Positions 8,556 through 16,478 of a stretch of 32,333 nucleotides of DNA are shown one piece after another. Origin of the DNA: an uncultured Prochlorococcus sp. (GTDB taxonomy: Bacteria > Cyanobacteriota > Cyanobacteriia > PCC-6307 > Cyanobiaceae); assembly GCA_902537445.1 (NCBI GenBank), contig CACBBI010000010.1:1-32333 (forward strand), read 5' to 3'. Numbering within the stretch: position 1 is the first letter of the stretch; each line of letters starts with the position of its first letter. Below the pieces are notes generated by a model, which worked only from the letters and a program-made list of their open reading frames with translations, was not told where the DNA came from and searched no databases. The position numbers and the translations under genes were made by a program.

Positions 8556-9083
8556 TTATTGGGCGATATCAAGAATTTGTTTTTTTATAAATTCCTTTTG
8601 CTCGGAATCATATTTCACTGAATTATCAAAACTATTGCCCATATCATCTAAGTCTCTAAGAACTTGATTGACAGACTTTGTAACTGACTTAGTTTCTAGC
8701 AGTCTTAAAATAGCCTTACATCTATCTGAAATGTTTTCCGATGTTATCTCATATTCATGATTATTATTTCTTCGATGAATAATAATTTGAGCGGAACTCA
8801 TTATTAAATTTTTTACTATTATTTCTGTTACAGCATCACCACCTTCGTTCAGTTTGTAAATTAGTGAAAAAGGAAGTTTATCTAACAAAAAACAATCTTT
8901 ATCTGATAAAGCGTATGCAAAAAATCCTCTGAGTCCATTTTTTGTTTTAGCCAACTCTGCGATTCTATCTGCTAAAACCTCTTCGCTGAGTAAATCTTCA
9001 CCCCACTCCTTGCACCATTGTGCGGATATGTTTATTGCTTGCGTGAACGAAGCTTCTTTTAAATTTATGGTTTTTTTCTCCAT
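8556..9083 (-). CDS. Conserved protein of unknown function
   Basis: I do not recognise the family. The protein has 175 residues, is soluble-looking, has no signal peptide or membrane segment, and is mainly helical by composition. Distinctive parts are WCKEWGEDLLSEEVLADRI (about 23-41), GLRGFFAYALSD (about 51-62) and a central stretch VTEIIVKNLIMSSAQIIIHRR (about 84-104). Codon use matches its neighbours, so it is a real gene. The ATG at 9083 faces the era start 38 bases away, so the two may share a divergent promoter region. The stop abuts the terminator at 8529-8554. Confidence 0.8.
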   Translation of the reverse strand: MEKKTINLKEASFTQAINISAQWCKEWGEDLLSEEVLADRIAELAKTKNGLRGFFAYALSDKDCFLLDKLPFSLIYKLNEGGDAVTEIIVKNLIMSSAQIIIHRRNNNHEYEITSENISDRCKAILRLLETKSVTKSVNQVLRDLDDMGNSFDNSVKYDSEQKEFIKKQILDIAQ

Positions 9084-9121
9084 TTTTGATCAGAATTTTA
9101 TTATTGATGCATTAAAAGTCT

Positions 9122-10033
9122 TTGGCCAATTATAGATCTGGATTTGTAACTTTACTAGGAAGGCCAAATGTCGGTAAATCTACTTTACTAAATAAATTGA
9201 TTGGAGAAAAAATAACAATTACTTCTCCAATAGCGCAAACTACTAGAAATAAATTAAAAGGAATACTTACTAAAGGCAATGGGCAAATAATATTTGTTGA
9301 TACGCCAGGTGTTCATAAACCTCATCATCGACTGGGAGAGATATTAGTAAAAAACGCAAAATCTGCAATTAATGGAGTTGATATGGTAATTTTTGTAATT
9401 GATTCAAGTGAAGAACCTGGTAGAGGTGATGAATATATTTTGAACTTTCTAATCGCAAATAAAACTGAGTTTATTGTGGCATTAAATAAGTGGGATTTGG
9501 TTAATCAAGAATTTAGGAATTTACGATTAGATCAATATAGAAGATTTTTTGGAATTAATAGAAACTTTCAAATTGTAAGTGCTTCTCAAGGAGAGGGATG
9601 TTCTGGACTAGTCGATATGGTACTTAATTTTCTTCCAGAGGGACCAAAACTTTATGGCGAAGAGACGATTTGCGACCAACCATTAGATAACTTATTATCT
9701 GATTTAGTAAGAGAGCAGGTATTAAAAAATACAAGAGAAGAGGTACCGCATAGTGTCGCAGTAAAGATAGAAAAGAGAGAGGAAATGAAAAGAAAAAATG
9801 GCAAAGTTTTTACAGCTATCTTAGCTACTATTATTGTTGAAAGATCAACTCAAAAAGGCATTCTTATTGGAAAGAAAGGTTCAATGTTAAAAATTATTGG
9901 TCAGTCAGCAAGATCAAATATGTCAAAATTAATTGATGGTCCAGTTCACTTAGAGTTGTTTGTGAAAGTTGTTCCAAATTGGAGAAAAAAAGAATCAAGG
10001 TTAATTGAGTTTGGTTATGAGGAAGATTTCTAG
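9122..10033 (+). CDS. era: GTPase Era
   Basis: Essential GTPase that binds the 3' end of 16S rRNA during 30S maturation. The 303-residue protein has all landmarks: G1 GRPNVGKST at 13-21, the switch I threonine in TTRNK, G3 DTPG at 60-63, G4 NKWD at 122-125, G5 SAS at 153-155, and a C-terminal KH domain with GKKG at 250-253. The start is TTG at 9122, giving ANYRSGFVTLLGRPN, the expected N-terminus; no ATG is suitably placed. The stop (10031-10033) is directly followed by the ATG of trmD-ispF, which suggests translational coupling. Confidence 0.97.
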   Translation: MANYRSGFVTLLGRPNVGKSTLLNKLIGEKITITSPIAQTTRNKLKGILTKGNGQIIFVDTPGVHKPHHRLGEILVKNAKSAINGVDMVIFVIDSSEEPGRGDEYILNFLIANKTEFIVALNKWDLVNQEFRNLRLDQYRRFFGINRNFQIVSASQGEGCSGLVDMVLNFLPEGPKLYGEETICDQPLDNLLSDLVREQVLKNTREEVPHSVAVKIEKREEMKRKNGKVFTAILATIIVERSTQKGILIGKKGSMLKIIGQSARSNMSKLIDGPVHLELFVKVVPNWRKKESRLIEFGYEEDF

Positions 10034-11254
10034 ATGAGTGGTTTTAATTTTGATGTAATTACATTGTTTCCTAAAGCTTTTGAATTAATAAATAATTTAG
10101 GGGTTATAACAAAAGCTTTAGATAAGAATTTGATCGATGTAAATTTACATGATTTAAGAAAATATGGAGAAGGTTCTTACAGACAAGTAGACGACAAGCC
10201 TTATGGAGGTGGAGCAGGAATGCTATTAAAACCTGAACCTATTTATAAGGCATATGAATCAATTAGAAAATTACCTAAAAGTAAAACTTTGCTGATGACC
10301 CCACAGGGTAAAGTCCTAAAGCAAAACGATCTTGTGAGATGGTCCACTTTGGATCAAATAATAATTATTTGTGGTCAATATGAAGGTTTTGATGAAAGGA
10401 TTAGATTTTTAGCTGATGAAGAGATATCTATAGGCGATTATGTACTTTCTGGAGGTGAGATACCCGCTATATCAATAATTAACGGCTTGACTAGATTATT
10501 ACCAGGAACTCTTGGTGATCCAGACTCTTTAGTCGATGAGAGTCATAATTCTTCTTTATTAGAATATCCTCAATACACAAGGCCATTAACTTTTAAAGAT
10601 ATGAAAGTGCCAGATATTCTAGTGAGCGGTAATCATGAAGAGATTAAGTCGTGGAGAAGAAGAAAAAGTTTTGAAAGAACATTGGAGAGAAGAAGTGACT
10701 TAATTTCAAATGAAAACTACAAAAAATCCCCACAAAGTAAGAGAATAATAAAAGAAAATAATCAATTCATGAAATTTAGAATAGGTAATGGATACGATAT
10801 TCACAGACTAGTAGAGGATAGAGATTTAATTATTGGAGGTGTAAAATTGCATCATCCTGAAAAATTAGGATTGGATGGTCATAGTGATGCGGATGTTTTA
10901 AGTCACTCAATAATGGATGCATTATTGGGAGCACTTTCGCTGGGCGACATAGGAAAGTATTTTCCTCCATCTGATGAAAAATGGAAAGATGCTGATAGCT
11001 TGTTTTTGTTATCAAAAGTAATTGACTTGATAAGACAAGATGGTTGGGAAATAAATAATATTGATAGTGTTCTTGTTGCTGAAAGGCCAAAAATCATGCC
11101 ACATATAAAACTAATGAAAAAAAACATTTCTGAAATCTTAAATATTGATGAAAATTTAATCGGGATTAAAGCAACCACGAATGAAAAATTAGGTCCAGAA
11201 GGGAGAGAAGAGGGTATAAGTTGCCATTCAGTAGTTCTACTTGAGAAAAAATGA
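10034..11254 (+). CDS. trmD-ispF: TrmD-IspF fusion: tRNA m1G37 methyltransferase and MEcPP synthase in one frame
   Basis: One uninterrupted frame of 406 codons joins two enzymes. Residues 1 to about 225 are TrmD, which methylates G37 of tRNAs with S-adenosylmethionine: PYGGGAGM at 56-63, [10 protein letters not shown] at 114-123, [11 protein letters not shown] at 132-142, an acidic D168/E169 pair at the position of the catalytic Asp, and YPQYTRP at 178-184. Residues 246-406 are a full-length IspF, which makes 2-C-methyl-D-erythritol 2,4-cyclodiphosphate in the MEP isoprenoid pathway: metal ligands D255 and H257 in GYDIHRL, H291, and ATTNEKLG at 380-387. The linker (about 226-245) is Lys/Asn/Glu-rich. 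M246 (ATG at 10769) is exactly where a separate IspF would begin, so internal initiation could also produce free IspF. TrmD enzymes are dimers and IspF trimers, which makes a physical fusion surprising. Confidence 0.9.
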   Translation: MSGFNFDVITLFPKAFELINNLGVITKALDKNLIDVNLHDLRKYGEGSYRQVDDKPYGGGAGMLLKPEPIYKAYESIRKLPKSKTLLMTPQGKVLKQNDLVRWSTLDQIIIICGQYEGFDERIRFLADEEISIGDYVLSGGEIPAISIINGLTRLLPGTLGDPDSLVDESHNSSLLEYPQYTRPLTFKDMKVPDILVSGNHEEIKSWRRRKSFERTLERRSDLISNENYKKSPQSKRIIKENNQFMKFRIGNGYDIHRLVEDRDLIIGGVKLHHPEKLGLDGHSDADVLSHSIMDALLGALSLGDIGKYFPPSDEKWKDADSLFLLSKVIDLIRQDGWEINNIDSVLVAERPKIMPHIKLMKKNISEILNIDENLIGIKATTNEKLGPEGREEGISCHSVVLLEKK

Positions 11255-11697
11255 GATTTAATTTAAATTTAAAAAAAAAAATTCAAAGATTTTGTTTATT
11301 ATTAATTTGCTTAGTAGTTTTAACTTTTCAATCTGATATTCCCAATTTAAAAGCTCATACAATGGATAATTTTCAAAGTGAAATGGTTATAGAGGAATTA
11401 AGACTTAAAGTCCCTGCCGATGTAAAAGCAGCATGGTTGAATGCTGAAAAAGAAATATGGGAACCATGGTTATCTTCTCAAGATGGTTTTTTGGGGAGAC
11501 AATTATTTTGGGATAAAGAGAAGGAGGAAGCTTTAATATTGGTAAATTGGAAAAATAAAAAATTATGGAAAAGCATACCAATGTCAGAAGTAAATGTAGT
11601 TCAACAAAAATTTGAAGATAATGTTAAAGCTACTCTAAATGTGGGAGAAAATCCTTTTGAATTAATTTATGAGGGAGAGTTAGATAAACAAAGATGA
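11251..11697 (+). CDS. TIGR03792-like small secreted protein
   Basis: A 148-residue protein. The basic N-terminus followed by a hydrophobic run (about residues 14-28) and LKAHT looks like a signal peptide or membrane anchor. The remainder ([11 protein letters not shown], then [27 protein letters not shown]) resembles a cyanobacterial family I know as TIGR03792, whose pattern suggests a ferredoxin-like, monooxygenase-type (ABM) fold. The function is unknown. The start overlaps the trmD-ispF stop (ATGA, 4 bases) and the stop overlaps the larB start (4 bases), so all are probably translated from one message. Confidence 0.75.
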   Translation: MRFNLNLKKKIQRFCLLLICLVVLTFQSDIPNLKAHTMDNFQSEMVIEELRLKVPADVKAAWLNAEKEIWEPWLSSQDGFLGRQLFWDKEKEEALILVNWKNKKLWKSIPMSEVNVVQQKFEDNVKATLNVGENPFELIYEGELDKQR

Positions 11698-12350
11698 ATT
11701 TTGATATTAAGTTTGATTTTCAAAGAAGAGAGAGGCTTGGGCTTATTGAAGCTATTTGGGGGCAAGACAAGAGTAACGATCAATTGAAAAGATTATCTGA
11801 AAGTGTATTAAGTAAAAATGAGGTTGTTTTCATTACTAGGATTAATAGTGAAAAGGCTAATTATCTTTTAGATTTGTATGATGATGCACGATTCTATGAG
11901 GAAGCAAATTGCCTAAAAATTGGGGAGAATCTGAATAAAATAAATACGAATAAAAAAGTTGCCATAATTTCAGGCGGCTCAAGCGATTTGGCCGTAACAC
12001 TTGAAGCAAAATTAGCGCTTGAAATTTATGGAGTGAATTGTCAATCTTTTATAGATGTTGGAGTAGCTGGACTTCATCGATTGATGAGTCAGTTAGAGGA
12101 AATTAATAAATATGATGTATTAATAGTTTGTGCTGGAATGGAAGGAGCTTTGGCAACAGTTGTAGGCGGATTGTTAGCACAACCGATAATTGCAGTACCT
12201 GTCTCAGTAGGCTACGGCGTTAGCAAGGATGGAGAAACTGCTTTAAATAGTATGTTGTCAAGTTGTTCTCCAGGTATTGCAGTTATGAATATAGATAATG
12301 GTTATGGAGCAGCAATGGCCGCTCTCAGAATTATTAAAAGTATTTCTTAA
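11694..12350 (+). CDS. larB: LarB/CpmA-like protein (PurE-related carboxylase family)
   Basis: A 218-residue protein whose C-terminal two-thirds resemble PurE/AIR carboxylase and LarB. The phosphate-binding ISGGSSDL is at 92-99, DVGVAGLHRL at 121-130, CAGMEGALATVVGG at 146-159, and SVGYG at 171-175. C191 in SSCSPGIAVMNIDNGYGAA lines up with the cysteine of LarB that forms the covalent adduct during carboxylation of nicotinic acid adenine dinucleotide for the nickel-pincer cofactor. The same family includes CpmA, a circadian phase modifier in Synechococcus elongatus. No larC or larE is in this window, so either role is possible. It overlaps its upstream neighbour by 4 bases. Confidence 0.85.
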   Translation: MNFDIKFDFQRRERLGLIEAIWGQDKSNDQLKRLSESVLSKNEVVFITRINSEKANYLLDLYDDARFYEEANCLKIGENLNKINTNKKVAIISGGSSDLAVTLEAKLALEIYGVNCQSFIDVGVAGLHRLMSQLEEINKYDVLIVCAGMEGALATVVGGLLAQPIIAVPVSVGYGVSKDGETALNSMLSSCSPGIAVMNIDNGYGAAMAALRIIKSIS

Positions 12351-12365
12351 ATAATTACTTTTTTT
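12336..12365. terminator. Weak AT-rich hairpin between larB and the downstream short ORF
   Basis: AAAAGTA (12336-12342) pairs with TACTTTT (12356-12362) around a 13-base loop and runs into a T tract on the plus strand. It overlaps the ends of two convergent genes. The stem is short and mostly A-T pairs, so it is only a candidate. Confidence 0.3.
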
Positions 12366-12486
12366 CTATTTCTAATAGGTTTTCTATCCATAAATTAAGT
12401 TGTTTTGATAGCATTCCTTCTTCTCTCATTTTGATTGCCTTTATCACGACTTCTGTATTTACCCACTCTGGAAATCTTTTCGGCAT
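12355..12486 (-). CDS. Short ORF, 43 residues, unknown
   Basis: Found by reading the minus strand of the larB-thiS gap. It begins MPKRFPEWVNTEVVIKAI and ends WIENLLEIEKK, with two tryptophans and an amphipathic helical middle (MREEGMLSKQLNLWIENLL). The 43 codons are followed by TAA at 12355-12357, five bases from the larB stop. The composition is protein-like rather than random AT-rich translation (Trp, Met and Pro present, no long Asn/Lys/Ile runs). There is no clear Shine-Dalgarno site, but this genome rarely uses one. The family is not recognised. Small conserved proteins like this are common in marine picocyanobacteria. Confidence 0.5.
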   Translation of the reverse strand: MPKRFPEWVNTEVVIKAIKMREEGMLSKQLNLWIENLLEIEKK

Positions 12487-12553
12487 TTATTTTTATATTC
12501 AGTAATTTTAATTTGGTACAAATTTTTATAAAAACAAGATCTAAGTAACAAAT

Positions 12554-12721
12554 TTAATCTTTTATGTTTGATTTTGTACCTAATCTAGACAGCTCAGATG
12601 AGGTATGTTCACTTTCTACATTTTTTAATCTTTCAATTAGCTCAGAGAGATCTTTATGTGCTAACTCACCATTCTGCTCCCATTTAAGGGACCTTGAGTT
12701 ATTATCAATTTTTTCTTTCAT
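12554..12721 (-). CDS. Short ORF, 55 residues, unknown
   Basis: A second minus-strand ORF in the same gap: ATG at 12719-12721, stop TAA at 12554-12556. It begins MKEKIDNNSRSLKWEQNGE and continues with the helix-forming LAHKDLSELIERLKNVESE, ending in a polar tail with SRLGTKSNIKD. It is hydrophilic, with no signal peptide or membrane helix. It lies 67 bases upstream (in its own direction) of the 43-residue ORF and about 110 bases downstream of thiS, so it may belong to the same minus-strand transcript. No function can be assigned. Confidence 0.5.
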   Translation of the reverse strand: MKEKIDNNSRSLKWEQNGELAHKDLSELIERLKNVESEHTSSELSRLGTKSNIKD

Positions 12722-12833
12722 TGTTAAATTCAGGTATTAAAAATATATAACGAATACAGGATAATTTTGGTTATTGTTTCACGCCTAAACTTAAAAAATT
12801 ATGAAGATTTTTAATATATGAAGAATTTATCTT

Positions 12834-13043
12834 TTAACCACCACCAACTATTGAAACGATTTCTAAATTATCACCATCTTTAAGCTTCACTTTTTCCCAT
12901 TTCATTGAATTTATAATTAAATTATTTAACTCCACTACAATTGTGTTTGGTTTATATCCCATATGGTTAAGAGCTGTAGATAGTAGAGCATTTTCTTGAT
13001 CAAGTTCTATTTTTTTTTCTTCTCCATTCACCTTAATTTTCAT
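12834..13043 (-). CDS. thiS: Sulfur carrier protein ThiS
   Basis: A 69-residue ubiquitin-fold protein that carries sulfur as a C-terminal thiocarboxylate for the thiazole ring of thiamine. The fold is visible as MKIKVNGEEKKI, a central helix region and DNLEIVSIVGGG. The C-terminal Gly-Gly required for adenylation by ThiF is present (it ends in three glycines). The start overlaps the end of the thiE gene by 11 bases, so the two are co-translated. ThiG, ThiF and the sulfur donor are not in the window. Confidence 0.93.
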   Translation of the reverse strand: MKIKVNGEEKKIELDQENALLSTALNHMGYKPNTIVVELNNLIINSMKWEKVKLKDGDNLEIVSIVGGG

Positions 13044-14088
13044 GAGACAACTCTTTTAAAAACATAATAGCGTCTTCTTTAGGATCTTCAGAATTCATTA
13101 ATTGCGAAACTAAGGCAACTTTTTTCAACCCATTTCTTTTTAAATATGAAATATTATTTGACTTGATTCCTCCAATAGCAAACCAAGGAATATTTAAATC
13201 TTTTGTTAATGTTTTGATTTTTTCAACACCTAAAGGTTTTTTATTCTTTTTTGTTGTAGTTTCAAATACTGGCCCTATTCCTATGTAATCGCAACCCCCC
13301 TTGAGAGCATTTGAAATATCAATTGCATTATTCGCACTTATACCGACAATTTTTGAATGTCCTAATAGTTTTCTTGCGGTTTTTAAGTCTAGATCGTCTT
13401 GTCCAAGATGAATTCCATCCGCGTTAGATGCTAGAGCTATATCGAGTCTATCGTTAACGATAAACAAAGAATTATATCTTTTACATAGATTTTTAATCTG
13501 AATTGCTTCTTGAAGATGATCTTTATCTGTTCCCGTTTTAAATCTATGTTGAATAATTCTTACTCCCGCAATCAAAATCTCTTCTATTATTTCTAATAAA
13601 TTGTCTTTTTGATCTGTGATTACATATAAATCATTTTCTTTTAATATTTCCTCCGATTTCTTAAACTTGCTAAAACTTAATAAGTCAATTTCAACAGTAT
13701 AAATTTCATATCTTATTTCCGAAGCGATTTTTGAAAGCTCATGATTCTGTAGCCTTGAGAATTCTTCTATGACTCTTAATGCTTCTTGAACTCGGGCTGA
13801 ATTAGAACTTATAATTTGCTCAGAAGTTTTTCTGTTGATTTGCTCGTGATGAGTCAATCCTTTACATTTATCCTCAATGTGATTTCTAGATTGTTTATAA
13901 ACTTCTAAATGATTTTTTCCTAAAATTTGTCTAAAATTTTTAATCTTTTCAACATATTTTTCTTTGCCTAGACCAAATCTAGCCCAATCCTCTAATACTC
14001 TTAGTCCTTCTCTAGCTCTATCTAGATTAGCGTCAATAATTTGATAAACTCTTAAATCTTCAGCGTCTTTAGTATTGGAATTCAACAT
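13033..14088 (-). CDS. thiE: ThiD2-ThiE fusion: thiamine-phosphate synthase with N-terminal ThiD2 domain
   Basis: A 351-residue two-domain protein. Residues about 12-140 match the ThiD2 domain found ahead of ThiE in cyanobacteria (YQIIDANLDRAREGLRVLED at 15-34, then SARVQEALRVIEEF at 97-110); ThiD2 is known as a hydroxymethylpyrimidine phosphate kinase. Residues about 150-351 are ThiE, which joins HMP pyrophosphate and thiazole phosphate: LYVITD at 154-159, HRFK at 181-184, NDR at 212-214, DGIHLGQDDL at 224-233, GIGPVFETTTK at 270-280 and the phosphate-binding IGGI at 306-309. HRFK replaces the usual YRxK pattern, so the first aromatic residue differs. The gene lies 7 bases after ribF and overlaps thiS. 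Confidence 0.93.
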   Translation of the reverse strand: MLNSNTKDAEDLRVYQIIDANLDRAREGLRVLEDWARFGLGKEKYVEKIKNFRQILGKNHLEVYKQSRNHIEDKCKGLTHHEQINRKTSEQIISSNSARVQEALRVIEEFSRLQNHELSKIASEIRYEIYTVEIDLLSFSKFKKSEEILKENDLYVITDQKDNLLEIIEEILIAGVRIIQHRFKTGTDKDHLQEAIQIKNLCKRYNSLFIVNDRLDIALASNADGIHLGQDDLDLKTARKLLGHSKIVGISANNAIDISNALKGGCDYIGIGPVFETTTKKNKKPLGVEKIKTLTKDLNIPWFAIGGIKSNNISYLKRNGLKKVALVSQLMNSEDPKEDAIMFLKELSHEN

Positions 14089-14095
14089 TTGTAAT

Positions 14096-15019
14096 TTATT
14101 TTTTGTAGTTTTTAAAAATTTTTAGAGCATTATCTCTATCTTTTTTTATTTGATTAGAAAGTTGATCTATATTTTTGAACTTGATTTGAGATCTAAGTTT
14201 TTCAACTGGTTCTACAGATAGATTTAAACCATATAGATCGATATCTTTATTTATTAAATGTACTTCAACTGCAGATGGCAATAAGGGATTTATTGTTGGT
14301 TGAGAGCCAAGATTCATAACAGATTCAATTTTTTGGTTGGAATTTTCTATTGTTGTCCAAGATGCGTAAACTCCTTCTCCAGGTAAAAATTTTCTGCCAT
14401 CTATTTCAAGATTTGCGGTAGGCCATCCTATACTTTTTCCAATTCCTTTACCTTTTACCACCCTTCCATTAAAACTATAAGGCCTATTAAGAATTTTGAA
14501 AGCATTTTTCAGATCACTTTTCTCTAATAGATCTCTTATTCTGCTGCTGCTGATTCTACCCTCCGTGTCTTCTAAAATTGGAGTAATTTTTAGTTTAATA
14601 TCCTTATCCTTAATCATATTTTTTATCGTATTTATATCTCCACTTCTTCTAAAACCAAATTTAAAATTAGCACCTACAGAAATATTTTTTGCTTGTAATT
14701 GATTTATCAAAATATCTTTTACGAATCTTTCTGCACTTAATTTGGATAGTTCCTTATCAAAAGGAATTAGAACTAATTGTTCAATCCCAAGATCTTCAAG
14801 AATAGGTAGTTTTTCATAAGGGAGATCAAGTCTTAGACGCGTCTCTTTGTATAGAACTTCTCTGGGATGAGGCCAGAAGCTCGCAATTGTTGGGATATAT
14901 TGAGTTTCTTCAACTACACTTTTAATTAATTTCCTATGGCCAGCATGTAGGCCATCAAAACTTCCAATAGCTATTGAAGTAGGATTTTTAACTTCAGATG
15001 GCGATATTAAAGAGATCAA
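14096..15019 (-). CDS. ribF: Bifunctional riboflavin kinase/FMN adenylyltransferase
   Basis: RibF converts riboflavin to FMN and then FAD. The protein has 307 residues, the usual length. The N-terminal adenylyltransferase domain has GSFDGLHAGH at 19-28 (HxGH motif) and RISSSRIR at 155-162. The C-terminal flavokinase domain has GKGIGKSIGWPTANLE at 190-205 and the expected GVYAS at 216-220. The ATG at 15019 gives the standard N-terminus. It heads a minus-strand group with thiD2/thiE and thiS, all cofactor genes, and is divergent from the DUF3611 gene with a 68-base gap. Confidence 0.95.
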   Translation of the reverse strand: MISLISPSEVKNPTSIAIGSFDGLHAGHRKLIKSVVEETQYIPTIASFWPHPREVLYKETRLRLDLPYEKLPILEDLGIEQLVLIPFDKELSKLSAERFVKDILINQLQAKNISVGANFKFGFRRSGDINTIKNMIKDKDIKLKITPILEDTEGRISSSRIRDLLEKSDLKNAFKILNRPYSFNGRVVKGKGIGKSIGWPTANLEIDGRKFLPGEGVYASWTTIENSNQKIESVMNLGSQPTINPLLPSAVEVHLINKDIDLYGLNLSVEPVEKLRSQIKFKNIDQLSNQIKKDRDNALKIFKNYKK

Positions 15020-15087
15020 AAGATTACGTGCAATTTTATGATTTTGATGGCAAATTTGAATAGATTATAGTTTATTCGATCAAATGA

Positions 15088-15621
15088 ATGTCTGACAAAA
15101 TTGATTTTCAGTCCCTTTCATTTGGAATGCGACGCATTGGATGGATACGCTTTTGGCTTCAGTCCATTTTAGGTGTTGTTGTTGCAGCTGTTTTGCTTTT
15201 TTCAAATGTTGTAAATAATAGCGAAGGGCAGCTTGGCTTAGCGCCTGGTCTATCACTTACAACAATATCCTTGATTTTACTACTTTTTAGTCTTTGGCAA
15301 GGTTGGTTAATAGTTAGAACAGGGAGAGCAATCGCAAGTAACGCAAGACCCTCAAGAGGACAAACAAGTAAATTGATAAAACGAGGACTAATAGTTGATT
15401 TATTAGGAGTTTTGTTTGGATTAATTGGATATCAAGCTCTTATGGGTGCCTTATTTATCCAAGCATCTTCTCAAACAACTGGACAATTGATAACAGCGAC
15501 ATCTGATATCCCAATTACTGGGCTTGAAATATTATCAGTTCTCAGTAACACACAAGTTATTGCTGCTCATTTTTTCGGGCTTTGCTTTTCGTTATGGCTT
15601 TTAAGAAGGATTTATAAATAA
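15088..15621 (+). CDS. DUF3611 membrane protein (PIC1/TIC21-like)
   Basis: A 177-residue protein with four hydrophobic segments (about 20-42, 52-74, 100-126 and 150-172). The pattern [17 protein letters not shown] near the N-terminus and [21 protein letters not shown] in the middle matches the cyanobacterial DUF3611 family. Its plant relative PIC1/TIC21 lies in the chloroplast inner envelope and has been proposed to act in iron uptake or protein import. The role in Prochlorococcus is not shown. The last 21 bases overlap the 3' end of convergent surE, and no separate terminator fits between them. Confidence 0.85.
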   Translation: MSDKIDFQSLSFGMRRIGWIRFWLQSILGVVVAAVLLFSNVVNNSEGQLGLAPGLSLTTISLILLLFSLWQGWLIVRTGRAIASNARPSRGQTSKLIKRGLIVDLLGVLFGLIGYQALMGALFIQASSQTTGQLITATSDIPITGLEILSVLSNTQVIAAHFFGLCFSLWLLRRIYK

Positions 15622-16410
15622 ATTATTAATTTTTGGTAATTTGTCCAAATTACCTCTCCAAAATAAATCTGGTTCAACGGGTGTAAGAGATATTTTATTT
15701 TCTTGTATTTGTGATACGTCACTTGGCCATTTCTTTGGACCATAACCTTTTGATTTAAGATCTAAAACTACCTCACCAGCGAGCCAATAATAATCATCAC
15801 CCCTTGGGTCTTCTCTTTTGGAAAATTGATTCTTATATTTTCTTACTGATAATCTTGTCCATGAAAATTCTTTTATTTTGCTTTTTTCGCAAGGGGGTAT
15901 ATTCAAGTTTAATAGAAGTGAAGTTGGCCAACTATCTTTAATTGCTTGTTCTGCAATATTCATTGCAATTTCTCCAGCAAATTCAAAATTCTTCCATTTA
16001 AAACTAGCAACACTAATTGCCATGGAGGGAACATTTTCTAAAGTGCCTTCCATAGCTGCAGCGACTGTGCCTGAACAAAAAATATCTGTCCCTAAATTTG
16101 GCCCGTGATTTATTCCAGATAGTACTAGATCAGGTTTATGATCTAAGAGTTCAGATAGTGCTAATTTAACGCAATCAGCAGGTGTGCCAGAACATCCCCA
16201 AGCTTCAATTCCTTCTCCAAATAATTCGTCAGCTTTTTCCACTCTTAATGGAGATTGTAAAGTAAGACCATGACCTGTGGCTGATCTTTCTTGGTCAGGA
16301 CAAACTACTTTTACCTTATGTCCTCTTTTTTGCGCTGATTTTGCTAAAGCTCTTATCCCCGCTGCAAAAACACCATCATCATTGCTAATTAATATATTTA
16401 ACGGTTTCAT
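15601..16410 (-). CDS. surE: 5'/3'-nucleotidase SurE
   Basis: Metal-dependent nucleotidase of 269 residues that removes phosphate from nucleoside monophosphates. The N-terminal motif [12 protein letters not shown] (8-19) carries the metal ligands D11 and D12; the phosphate-site serine is S43 in QERSATGHG, and N101 in [25 protein letters not shown] supplies the other metal ligand. The surE-pcm link of proteobacteria is absent. The ATG at 16410 is divergent from pheS with a 68-base gap. The 3' end overlaps the DUF3611 gene by 21 bases. Confidence 0.95.
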   Translation of the reverse strand: MKPLNILISNDDGVFAAGIRALAKSAQKRGHKVKVVCPDQERSATGHGLTLQSPLRVEKADELFGEGIEAWGCSGTPADCVKLALSELLDHKPDLVLSGINHGPNLGTDIFCSGTVAAAMEGTLENVPSMAISVASFKWKNFEFAGEIAMNIAEQAIKDSWPTSLLLNLNIPPCEKSKIKEFSWTRLSVRKYKNQFSKREDPRGDDYYWLAGEVVLDLKSKGYGPKKWPSDVSQIQENKISLTPVEPDLFWRGNLDKLPKINNLFINPS

Positions 16411-16478
16411 TAATCAATAAATTTTATTTATGGACGATATTTAAGTAAGATAAAGCAATACTTATTTTTACTATATCA

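Noticed and set aside
12351-12833. Non-coding RNA or riboswitch (for example TPP type) in the larB-thiS gap
   Set aside because: No recognisable riboswitch core is present, the gap lies downstream rather than upstream of the thiamine genes, and two plausible short ORFs fill most of it.
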